Below, piece after piece: positions 55,999 to 62,837 of a stretch of DNA of 64,000 bases. The stretch comes from Stenotrophomonas maltophilia (GTDB lineage Bacteria; Pseudomonadota; Gammaproteobacteria; Xanthomonadales; Xanthomonadaceae), in contig NZ_NERD01000002.1 of NCBI RefSeq assembly GCF_002799155.1, positions 558,001 to 622,000 of the forward strand. The letters are read 5' to 3'. The notes beneath the pieces were generated by a model. That model did no database searches. It had not been told where the DNA came from and was given only the letters and a program-made list of their open reading frames with translations. Position numbers and translations under genes: made by a program. Each line of letters starts with the position of its first letter. The stretch's first letter is position 1.

Positions 55999-56400
55999 TC
56001 AGGCGAGCGGCGGCGCTTGGCCGCGTTGCTGGCGGCGCCCGGGCGCATCGGCCCAGGGCGTGTCCGGAGCGGCCAGCGGCCAGTCCGGGCGCACGCCAGG
56101 CATGGCCGGCGTGGCGGGTACGAGGTCGAGTTCAGTGCGCAGCCATTGGCTGGCCAGCAGTAATGGCGGACGGGTCTTTTCGGCAGATTTCACCGGAGCC
56201 GCAGCACAGCGGCGCAGCTTGGCGGGTGCCTCTTGCTGCGAGGGGCCTTCACCACCGCGCTCTTCCAGCGGCATCTGCACGGCCATTCCGGCGTGGGCCT
56301 GTGGCAGCAGCGGCAGGGTGCCCAGCAGCAAGGCCAGCATCGCCACCCACGCCAGCAGGCTGGCCAGCGCGGGACGCTGGCCGCGCATGGCGGTGCCCAT
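55999..56400 (-). CDS. Small exported or membrane protein upstream of a TonB receptor
   Basis: This protein of about 133 residues (ATG at 56400, alternative 56388) has one hydrophobic helix (LLAWVAMLALLLGTLPLLP) that may be a signal peptide, then a Pro/Ala/Arg-rich tail with a single Cys in KLRRCAAAP. I recognise no domain. It is the first gene after the Fur box and 145 nt before the receptor. A similarly built small gene (60492-60896) stands before the second receptor. Confidence 0.55.
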   Translation of the reverse strand: MGTAMRGQRPALASLLAWVAMLALLLGTLPLLPQAHAGMAVQMPLEERGGEGPSQQEAPAKLRRCAAAPVKSAEKTRPPLLLASQWLRTELDLVPATPAMPGVRPDWPLAAPDTPWADAPGRRQQRGQAPPLA

Positions 56401-56492
56401 CTTGCGATGGATGAGTGGACGAGGGCGAAGCGGGCGCAGCAAGCGGGGATCCCCAAGGGTCTGCCGGCAGCGGCCGGCATCAACGGGGCGTG

Positions 56493-56521
56493 ATTGTAAT
56501 GAGAGCTGTTAGCCGTTGCAA
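56493..56521 (-). promoter_or_regulatory. Sigma-70 promoter of the iron operon
   Basis: On the minus strand, TTGCAA (56516-56521) and TACAAT (56493-56498) are separated by exactly 17 nt, a strong sigma-70 spacing. The -35 overlaps the Fur box, so Fe-Fur should repress this promoter. Confidence 0.75.
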
Positions 56522-56536
56522 ATGAGAATGATTGCC
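56518..56536. promoter_or_regulatory. Fur box 1
   Basis: GCAAATGAGAATGATTGCC matches the 19-bp GATAATGATAATCATTATC consensus at 13 positions and is nearly palindromic. It overlaps the -35 of the promoter for the small gene and the CirA-like receptor. Confidence 0.8.
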
Positions 56537-56565
56537 AAATTGTCGCAGGCCGGCCCGGCGGGGGC

Positions 56566-57243
56566 TCAGACCTCGCTCCAGCGCCGCAGCAGATTGTGGT
56601 ACACGCCGGTCAGCTGCAGCACCGCCTCGGCGTCGCCGCCGGTCTGCCGCAGGCGCTCGATCGAGCCATCCATTTCCCACAGCAGGCGGCGCTGCACATC
56701 GTCGCGGATCATGCTCTGCACCCAGAAGAACGAGGCCACGCGCGCGCCGCGGGTGACCGGGTTGACCTTGTGCAGGCTGCTGGACGGATACACGATCAGG
56801 TCGCCCGCCGGCAGCTTTACCTCGTGCTCACCGTAGGTGTCGCTGATGATCAGCTCGCCGCCTTCGTACTCCTCGGGCGCGGACAGGAACAGGGTGCAGG
56901 AAATGTCCGAGCGCAGCTGCTCGCCATTGGCCAGGTTCATCACCGCACCATCGACGTGGAAACCATAGGTGCCGCCACCGCTGTAGCGGTTGAAGCGCGG
57001 CGGCAGGTACTTCAGCGGCAGCGCGGCGCTGAAGAACAGCGGGTGCCGGGCCAGCGCGACGAGGATGATCTCGCCCAGCTCGCGGCGCAGCGGCGAAGCC
57101 TCTGGCAGCTGCTGGTTGTGCTTGGCCTGCGCGCCCAGATGGCCGACGGTTTCACGGCCATCGGTCCAGTCGGCGGCGTCGAGGCGGCGGCGGAAGTCGG
57201 CCACCTGGTCGGCGCCGAGGATGTCGGGAATATGCAGCAGCAT
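56566..57243 (-). CDS. piuC: Fe(II)/2-oxoglutarate-dependent dioxygenase PiuC
   Basis: This 225-residue PKHD-type hydroxylase has the iron triad H96 and D98 in [11 protein letters not shown] and H158 in [12 protein letters not shown], with R168 as the 2-oxoglutarate residue. In Pseudomonas, piuC lies beside the siderophore receptor piuA and is iron-regulated. Here the neighbour order is receptor, sel1-repeat gene, piuC. It starts at the ATG at 57243, 10 nt after the sel1 stop. Confidence 0.93.
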   Translation of the reverse strand: MLLHIPDILGADQVADFRRRLDAADWTDGRETVGHLGAQAKHNQQLPEASPLRRELGEIILVALARHPLFFSAALPLKYLPPRFNRYSGGGTYGFHVDGAVMNLANGEQLRSDISCTLFLSAPEEYEGGELIISDTYGEHEVKLPAGDLIVYPSSSLHKVNPVTRGARVASFFWVQSMIRDDVQRRLLWEMDGSIERLRQTGGDAEAVLQLTGVYHNLLRRWSEV

Positions 57244-57253
57244 GCGGAACTCC

Positions 57254-57983
57254 TCAGAGGGACGGCGGTGCGACCAGGGCGCGCACCTGTGGATGCGGCG
57301 ACGCGGCCAGCTCCGGCACGATGTGCGCCATGAACGCCGGGCTGCCGTGTGCCAGTGCAAGCCGCAGCCAGTGCACGGCCTGCTCGACCTGGCCGGCCTG
57401 CAGCAGGATCGAGGCGTAGTTGGCCTGGCCGCGGAAGTCACCGGCTTCGGCCGCGCGCTGGTACCAGGCGAGCGCCGCCTGCGGATCGGGTGCGGTATCC
57501 AGCCCGTCTTCGAGGTGGCGGGCCAGCAGGTTCATCGATTTGGCGTGGCCCAGGTGCGCGGCACGGGTGTACAGGGCCAGTGCCTGCGCGCGGTCCTGCG
57601 GAATGCCGCGTCCGGTGGCCAGCAGGTTGGCCAGGTTGTACAGGCCCCAGTCCAGGCCGGTGTCGGCGGCGCGCCGGTACCACACCGCCGCCAGCGCAGG
57701 GTCGGGTGCGGTGCCCTGTCCCAGCTCATGGCAGCGGCCGAGCATGTTCATCGCCATCGGCGCGCCGTTGTTGGCGGCGGTTTCGTACCAGAGCAGCGCG
57801 GCCGAGGCGTCCTGCGCGGTGCCTTTGCCTTCCATGTGCATCTGCGCGAGCAGCAGTTGTGCGTCGACCTGTCCGGCCTGCGCGGCGTCGCGCACGCGCG
57901 CGAACGCGCGCGAACGCGGCCTGCGGATCGTGCTGCAGCAGCTCAGCCAGGGCATCGCTGTCGATGGGAGTGCGGGTAACCAT
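57254..57983 (-). pseudogene. Sel1/TPR-repeat protein, frameshifted by 10-bp duplication
   Basis: The start ATG at 57983 reads MVTRTPIDSDALAELLQHD, then AAFARVR, and after that the frame leaves the family sequence. The rest (DAAQAGQVDAQLLLAQMHMEGKG onward, four to five Sel1 repeats to residue about 230) is in another frame. The two join exactly if one copy of the 10-mer CGCGCGAACG (57897-57906 and 57907-57916) is removed. Sel1 proteins pair with piuA-piuC in relatives. It could be a phase-variable slip, a real inactivation or a sequencing error. Confidence 0.8.
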
Positions 57984-58000
57984 GGGCGTGAGTATCGCCG

Positions 58001-58035
58001 GAAACAAAAACGGCGGCAGGAGACCCTGCCGCCGT
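58001..58035 (-). terminator. Rho-independent terminator after piuA-like receptor
   Basis: On the minus strand ACGGCGGCAGG pairs with CCTGCCGCCGT over 11 bp around a 4-nt loop, followed by TTTTTGTTT. It lies 18 nt after the receptor stop and before the sel1 start, so much of the transcript should stop there before sel1 and piuC. Confidence 0.88.
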
Positions 58036-58052
58036 GGTGGAGCGAAGTTACA

Positions 58053-60341
58053 TCAGAACTTCACGTTCAGTGCCAGGGTGGCCGAGCGACCTGGGGCGAT
58101 GCTCGCGTAGTGCGAGGCATAGGCCTTGGTGAAGTAGGTCTTGTCGGTCAGGTTCTGCACGTTGAGCTGCAGGCTGATGTTGTCCTGGATCGCGTAGCTG
58201 GCCATCGCGTCGAAGCGGGTGTAGCTCGGGATCCACTTGGTGTTGGCGACATCACCGTACTGCTTGTCCGAGTAGAACGCACCGGCGCCGATGGTCAGGC
58301 CGATCGGGAAGCGGTAGGTGGTCCACAGGTTGGCGCTGTGCTTGGCGGTGTTCGGGAACACGTTGCCGTTGTACGGCGACGGCACGTAGACGTTGGACGG
58401 GCAGGTACGACCGGACACGGCGCAGACAAAGCCGTTGTCCTTCAGTTCCGAGTCCAGGTAGGTGTAGCCGCCATACAGGCTCCAGGCGTCGGTCAGTTGG
58501 CCGGTGAAGCCCAGCTCGAAGCCGTTGATTTCCTTCTTGCCGGCGTTCTGGCTGGTGCCGTTGTCGACGGTCACGCGTGCGTTGTTCATCACCGTGTGGA
58601 AGATTGCCGCGGTCAGGTTCAGGCGCTTGTCGAACAGGTCCCACTTGGTACCCAGTTCGAGGTTCCTGGTGTCCTGCGGCTTGAGGTCGGCCACGGCGGC
58701 GCTCAGGCCGTCCGAGCCGTCACCACCGTCCATGCCCGGCGGGGTCGAGGAGGTGCCCCACGACAGGTAGATGCTGCCGTTCTCCAGCGGCTTGAAGACG
58801 ACGCCAGCCTGGTAGTTCAGGAAGTCGTTGTCATTGCGCACGCGGGTCGGTGCCTTGCCGGCCACCGGAGTGGTCAGGGTGGTGCTGTAATCGTCGTAAC
58901 GCAGGCCGACGTTGAAGCTCCACTGTGCGTTGAGTTCGATGGTGTCGAACAGATACGCGGACTTGGTCTTGGTGCGCTGCTCGACGTCCAGTGCCTTGTC
59001 GCTGCGGTACACCGAATGGGTGGCCGCCCACGGATCGCGCGGGTTCGGATTGGAGAAATCGGTGCAGTTGTAGCCGGTGGCGGCGCCGATGGTCGGGCAC
59101 TTGCTGTTGCCGGTCAGCGGGTTGCTGGTACCCGGGGTCATCAGATAGCTGCCACGGGTCATCTTCTCGTCACTGTACTCAACGCCAGTGCTGTAGCTGT
59201 GCTTGAGCGCGCCGGTCTGGAAGGCACCGGTCAGGCCCAGCTGGTCGGCGAAGCTCTTGACGTCGACGGCGCGGGCGTTGGTACGGCGCCACAGGGTGCC
59301 GTAGTTGTTCGGGTTGCCCTGGCTGTCGTCCGGCTGGGTCCATAGGTAATCATTGCTCGTGTTGCCCAGCCGCGCGATGTTGCGCAGCTTGTGGCCACCG
59401 AAGTCATAGCTGGCGTCCAGGGTGCTGATGTCGGCGCGGGTGCGCTGGAAGTCGCGATCGACCAGACCGTAGTAGTTGTTGCGGTCCGGCACCATCGGGC
59501 GGCCGTCGACCCACTTCGATGCCGGTGCACCATTCGGGTTTCCGTAGGGGAAACCGCCTGCATCGGGCAGGTCGTCGCTCTGCATGTGGTAGTGGCTGGC
59601 GATCAGCTGCGCCGGGCCGTTCAGGCCGAACGCGATCGACGGTGCGATGCCCCAGCGGCTGACATTGGCGGCGTCGCGGCCGGCGATGTCCGACGCGTGC
59701 TTCATCAGGTTCAGGCGGGCGGCGATGCCATCGCCCAGCACGTAGTTGGCATCCACGGTGCCGCGCGCATAGCTGTCGGTACCGATGCCCATGCTGGCGC
59801 TGGTCTCGTTCTTCAGCTTCGGCGTCTTGCTCACCAGATTCAGGCTGCCGCCACCCGAGTCACGGCCACCGTAGGCCGAACTCGGGCCCTTGACCACTTC
59901 CACCTGCTCCAGATCGAAGATTTCGCGGGTCTGCGAACCGACGTCGCGCAGGCCGTCGACGAAGATGTTGCTCTGCGAATCGAAGCCACGGATGAAGGGA
60001 CGGTCGCCGGTCGGGTTGCCGCCTTCGCCGGCACCGAAGGTGATGCCCGGCACCATGCGCAGCGCATCCTGCAGGTTGGTTGCACCGGTTTCGGCGATCA
60101 GCTTCTCCGACACGATCGACACCGACTTCGGGGTGTCCAGCAGTTCAGCGGTGAACTTCGGCGAGGACGGATTGAACCAGCTGCCGCGCACCTGCACCTT
60201 GTCCAGGTCGGTGGCCTTGCGGGAGCCCGCGTCGGCACTGTCGGCGGCGTGTGCGGCCAGCGGTGCGAAGCCGGCGGCCAGGGTGGCGGTGGCGAGCAGG
60301 GAAACGCGCGGTGCGTGCTTGCGGGACTTGATGTGAGTCAT
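58053..60341 (-). CDS. piuA: TonB-dependent siderophore receptor, PiuA/Fiu-like
   Basis: This 762-residue receptor starts MTHIKSRKHAPRV with a signal peptide ending near AAHAADS. The TonB box region, plug (NLQDALRMVPGITFGAGEGG, IRGFDSQSNIFVDGLRD, VVKGPSSAYGGRDSGGGSLNLVSK) and a barrel ending ALNVKF are intact. Length and plug style fit catecholate receptors of the Fiu/PiuA group, and piuC nearby supports it. Such receptors carry catechol cephalosporins such as cefiderocol in other species. The frame upstream to 60476 is unneeded. Confidence 0.88.
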   Translation of the reverse strand: MTHIKSRKHAPRVSLLATATLAAGFAPLAAHAADSADAGSRKATDLDKVQVRGSWFNPSSPKFTAELLDTPKSVSIVSEKLIAETGATNLQDALRMVPGITFGAGEGGNPTGDRPFIRGFDSQSNIFVDGLRDVGSQTREIFDLEQVEVVKGPSSAYGGRDSGGGSLNLVSKTPKLKNETSASMGIGTDSYARGTVDANYVLGDGIAARLNLMKHASDIAGRDAANVSRWGIAPSIAFGLNGPAQLIASHYHMQSDDLPDAGGFPYGNPNGAPASKWVDGRPMVPDRNNYYGLVDRDFQRTRADISTLDASYDFGGHKLRNIARLGNTSNDYLWTQPDDSQGNPNNYGTLWRRTNARAVDVKSFADQLGLTGAFQTGALKHSYSTGVEYSDEKMTRGSYLMTPGTSNPLTGNSKCPTIGAATGYNCTDFSNPNPRDPWAATHSVYRSDKALDVEQRTKTKSAYLFDTIELNAQWSFNVGLRYDDYSTTLTTPVAGKAPTRVRNDNDFLNYQAGVVFKPLENGSIYLSWGTSSTPPGMDGGDGSDGLSAAVADLKPQDTRNLELGTKWDLFDKRLNLTAAIFHTVMNNARVTVDNGTSQNAGKKEINGFELGFTGQLTDAWSLYGGYTYLDSELKDNGFVCAVSGRTCPSNVYVPSPYNGNVFPNTAKHSANLWTTYRFPIGLTIGAGAFYSDKQYGDVANTKWIPSYTRFDAMASYAIQDNISLQLNVQNLTDKTYFTKAYASHYASIAPGRSATLALNVKF

Positions 60342-60491
60342 GGCTTGTGCAGTGGCTAGGATCGGAAAATGGCGAGGTCCGTGACGCAGAATGCGCGACG
60401 GCGTGCAGAAGAGGCTGTTTCTGTAGCGCCGAGCGGATGTTCGGCTACGGGGTGAACGAGTCCAGGCGCACGGCAACGGCCGCAGGGCGCC

Positions 60492-60896
60492 TCAGCTGGC
60501 GTGCGGTGCGGGCGGAGCGTGGCCGGGGTTCAGGCGCAGTGCGGGGTCGCGCAGCTGCCAGCGCAGGGCGTCGGAGCGCCACAGCGGGATACGTGCGACC
60601 AGGGCGGCGCGGGGACCTGCCATGCCAGCGCAGGGCGGCGTGCCCTCGCCATCCAGCGGCGGTTCCGGTGCGGGTGCGGCATGCTGCGGGCATTCGTCCA
60701 CTGGCGTGGGCGGCAACGGCATGGCCTGGTGAAGATCATCCGTGTGCGCCTGCCAGCCGTGCGTGGCGGTACCGCTGCCACGTCCTTCATGCAAGGCCGA
60801 CCAGCCCAGCAGCAGCGTCAGCAGCGCGGCCACGAGCAGCGGCCACCCCTGGCGGGCGAGCTGGCACAACGTGGCGGTGGGCGCGGGCGAAGCCAT
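60492..60896 (-). CDS. Small Pro-rich single-helix protein
   Basis: This 134-residue protein has one hydrophobic segment (WPLLVAALLTLLLGWSAL) that could be a signal anchor, and a Pro/Ala/His-rich rest with Cys in DECPQH and PPCAG. No domain is recognised. It lies 50 nt from Fur box 2 and about 150 nt before the PiuA-like receptor, mirroring the small gene before the CirA-like receptor, so both probably serve iron uptake or its control. Confidence 0.5.
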   Translation of the reverse strand: MASPAPTATLCQLARQGWPLLVAALLTLLLGWSALHEGRGSGTATHGWQAHTDDLHQAMPLPPTPVDECPQHAAPAPEPPLDGEGTPPCAGMAGPRAALVARIPLWRSDALRWQLRDPALRLNPGHAPPAPHAS

Positions 60897-60945
60897 GGCG
60901 CGGGGGGCGGATCGTTACGAAGATGTTACGCAGGATAACATCAAC

Positions 60946-60964
60946 GATAATGATTCGCATATAC
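60946..60964. promoter_or_regulatory. Fur box 2
   Basis: GATAATGATTCGCATATAC shares the first nine bases and 13 of 19 overall with the Fur consensus. It is upstream of the small Pro-rich gene and the PiuA-like receptor on the minus strand. The rest of the 60897-61090 gap holds no gene. Confidence 0.78.
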
Positions 60965-61090
60965 GTCGTTCGGCGGGCGACCTGGATGGCCCGGAAGGGC
61001 CCTGAGGGGCTTCTCAGTGGCCTCCGGCCTTCCACCCCAGGGGTTCTCGCGGAGCGCCCCACGGGCGATCTCTGCGGGCCGAGCGTCACC

Positions 61091-61423
61091 TCAATCGCGG
61101 TCGTCGCGGGTCCAGACGGCGTCGTGCTCGCGCTTCACCGGAAACTTGGGCACCGGGGTATAGGCCGGTGCGCACAGGGCGCGGCCATCGCGCACGTCGA
61201 AGCGCGCGCCGTGCAGCACGCACTCCACGCTGCCTTCGGCCGTGTTGAACTCGCCCGAGGACAGCTCGAACTCTTCATGTGTGCACTGGTCTTCCAGCGC
61301 GTACAACTCACCGTCGAGGTTGAAGACCACGATCGGCGTGCCGGTCACTTCGTCGAACACGCTCTTCATTTCACCCGGCAGCAGCTCGGTGCCGGCACAG
61401 ACGAAGGTCCAGGTATCGCTCAC
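61091..61423 (-). CDS. Rieske [2Fe-2S] ferredoxin-like protein
   Basis: This 110-residue protein has the Rieske motifs C47-T-H49 (QCTHEEFEL) and C68-VL-H71 (VECVLHGARF). It resembles ferredoxin components of non-haem oxygenases and occurs beside the suf genes in Xanthomonadaceae. It starts at a GTG overlapping the GNAT stop (GTGA). Possible roles are electron delivery or Fe-S assembly; sufS lies 1.4 kb upstream. Confidence 0.9.
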   Translation of the reverse strand: MSDTWTFVCAGTELLPGEMKSVFDEVTGTPIVVFNLDGELYALEDQCTHEEFELSSGEFNTAEGSVECVLHGARFDVRDGRALCAPAYTPVPKFPVKREHDAVWTRDDRD

Positions 61424-61959
61424 GCGGCGGCTCCGGCCAGCGGCTTTTCCAGGATCTCGAAGCGCAGGTCGTCGCGCTTGGGAATGCCGAAACGCTCGTC
61501 GCCGTACGGGAACGGCTTCTTGATGCCGGTGCGCAGATAGCCGCGGCGCTCGTAGAAGGCGATCAGCTCGTCGCGCACGTCGATCACCGTCATCTGCATC
61601 ACCGGCACCTTCCATTCGCGTGCGGCGTGTGCTTCGGCGGCGTCCATCATCTGCTTGCCGACGCCGCCGCCCTGCTGGGCCGGGTCGACCGAGAACATGC
61701 CGAAGTAGCCCTTGCCGTCGACATCGGCGACGTGGGCGCAGGCCACCAGCTGGCCCTCGCGCTCGGCCAGCAGGATGGTGGAGCGCGGGCGGTCGAGGTC
61801 GGCCTGGATGCCTTCGGCGTCGATGCGGGCGCCATCCAGCAGGTCGGCTTCGGTGGTCCAGCCGACGCGGCTGGCGTCGCCACGGTAGGCCGAGGTGACG
61901 AGGGCGATCAGGGCGGGGATGTCGGCCGGCGTGGCGGCGCGGAAGGTCAGGGTGGTCAT
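61420..61959 (-). CDS. GNAT family N-acetyltransferase
   Basis: This 179-residue GNAT has the acetyl-CoA motif QGGGVGKQMMDAAEAHA and the strand QMTVIDVRDELIAFYERRGYLRTG. N-terminal residues TFRAATPADIPALIALV are typical. It overlaps the Rieske gene by 4 nt. Substrate unknown; because of its position near sufS it may belong to the same transcript, though a RAYT now lies between. Confidence 0.88.
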   Translation of the reverse strand: MTTLTFRAATPADIPALIALVTSAYRGDASRVGWTTEADLLDGARIDAEGIQADLDRPRSTILLAEREGQLVACAHVADVDGKGYFGMFSVDPAQQGGGVGKQMMDAAEAHAAREWKVPVMQMTVIDVRDELIAFYERRGYLRTGIKKPFPYGDERFGIPKRDDLRFEILEKPLAGAAA

Positions 61960-62008
61960 GGCCCCATTCTAGGTGGGGCGGGGGCGGGCGCAAATGGGGG
62001 CGCGGCGT

Positions 62009-62049
62009 GGGGTCAGAGCCCTTTCGCGGGGCGAAAGGGATCTGACCCC
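62009..62049. repeat. REP palindrome upstream of RAYT type 2, copy 1
   Basis: GGGGTCAGAGCCCTTTCGC and GCGAAAGGGATCTGACCCC pair except at the GAGC/GATC positions. It lies between GNAT and the RAYT gene. Confidence 0.85.
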
Positions 62050-62114
62050 GGCGTCTACCGACCCAACGGCAGGCCATGGACCGACTGGCATGGGTGCGGA
62101 ATCGGCAGATGCTC

Positions 62115-62153
62115 GGGGTCAGATCCCTTTGCGTAGCGAAGGGCTCTGACCCC
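62115..62153. repeat. REP palindrome upstream of RAYT type 2, copy 2
   Basis: GGGGTCAGATCCCTTTGC pairs with GCGAAGGGCTCTGACCCC with mismatches at GATC/GCTC and one unpaired base. It lies 18 nt before the RAYT ATG, so it could control its expression. Confidence 0.85.
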
Positions 62154-62171
62154 TGGTCCCAGGAGAAGCCC

Positions 62172-62822
62172 ATGCCAAGGCCACCACGCATCGATGCTCC
62201 CGGTTACCCGCAACATGTCGTTCAACGTGGCAACAATCGCCAACCCGTGTTCTTCACGGATGACGACCGTGTGGCCTACCTGCGCCTGCTGTGTCAGCAC
62301 GCGGACCAGCAGTACTGCTGTGTCCACGCTTATGTGTTGATGGACAATCACGTCCATCTTCTGGCAACGCCTGATGTCTCCGGCGGGCTGTCGCGGATGA
62401 TGCAGGCGGTGAGCCGGACCTACGTACGTCGGGTGAATGATCGGCAGGGCCGCACGGGAACCCTGTGGGAGGGGCGTTTCCACTCGACGCTGGTCGATAC
62501 GGATCGCTATCTGCTGGCCTGCCAGCGCTACATCGAGCTCAACCCGGTTCGGGCGGGGAAGGTGGCGCGCCCGGGGGACTATCGCTGGTCGAGCTATCGG
62601 GCGAATGCGCACGGCATGCCGAATGCGCTGCTCAAGCCGCATTCGGCATTCGAACTGATTGCCTTGGATCTGGATGAACGGCGCAGGCGCTATGCGGAGT
62701 TCATCGAGGAGGGTATTCCTGCCGCGGATGTGGCGGCGATCCGGCGAGCATTGCAGTCGCAGCGACGGTTGGCCGGTTCGCTGATGGGGTCAGATCCCTT
62801 TCGCGATGCGAAAGGGATCTGA
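62172..62822 (+). CDS. REP-associated tyrosine transposase (RAYT), type 2
   Basis: This 216-residue transposase begins MPRPPRIDAPGYPQHVVQRG and has HVH in DNHVHLLATP (H60, H62) and Tyr in QRYIELNPVRAGK, the Y1/IS200-like core. An AGGAG site lies 6 nt before the ATG. The last residues (MGSDPFRDAKGI) and the TGA stop come from the downstream REP. It is distinct from the RAYT at 17116 (longer, different N-terminus and C-terminus). It lies between the GNAT gene and sufS. Confidence 0.92.
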   Translation: MPRPPRIDAPGYPQHVVQRGNNRQPVFFTDDDRVAYLRLLCQHADQQYCCVHAYVLMDNHVHLLATPDVSGGLSRMMQAVSRTYVRRVNDRQGRTGTLWEGRFHSTLVDTDRYLLACQRYIELNPVRAGKVARPGDYRWSSYRANAHGMPNALLKPHSAFELIALDLDERRRRYAEFIEEGIPAADVAAIRRALQSQRRLAGSLMGSDPFRDAKGI

Positions 62823-62826
62823 CCCC
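62786..62826. repeat. REP palindrome containing the RAYT type 2 stop
   Basis: Perfect 19-bp arms, GGGGTCAGATCCCTTTCGC and its reverse complement, flank a 3-nt loop. The TGA at 62820-62822 lies in the right arm. The sufS stop follows 12 nt later on the other strand. Confidence 0.92.
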
Positions 62827-62837
62827 GCTGTTCCGGC

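Noticed and set aside
57254..57955. Intact sel1 gene starting at 57955
   Set aside because: This start reads MPWLSCCSTIRRPRSR, unlike family N-termini, while the other frame gives a fitting start and joins exactly at a 10-bp duplication.
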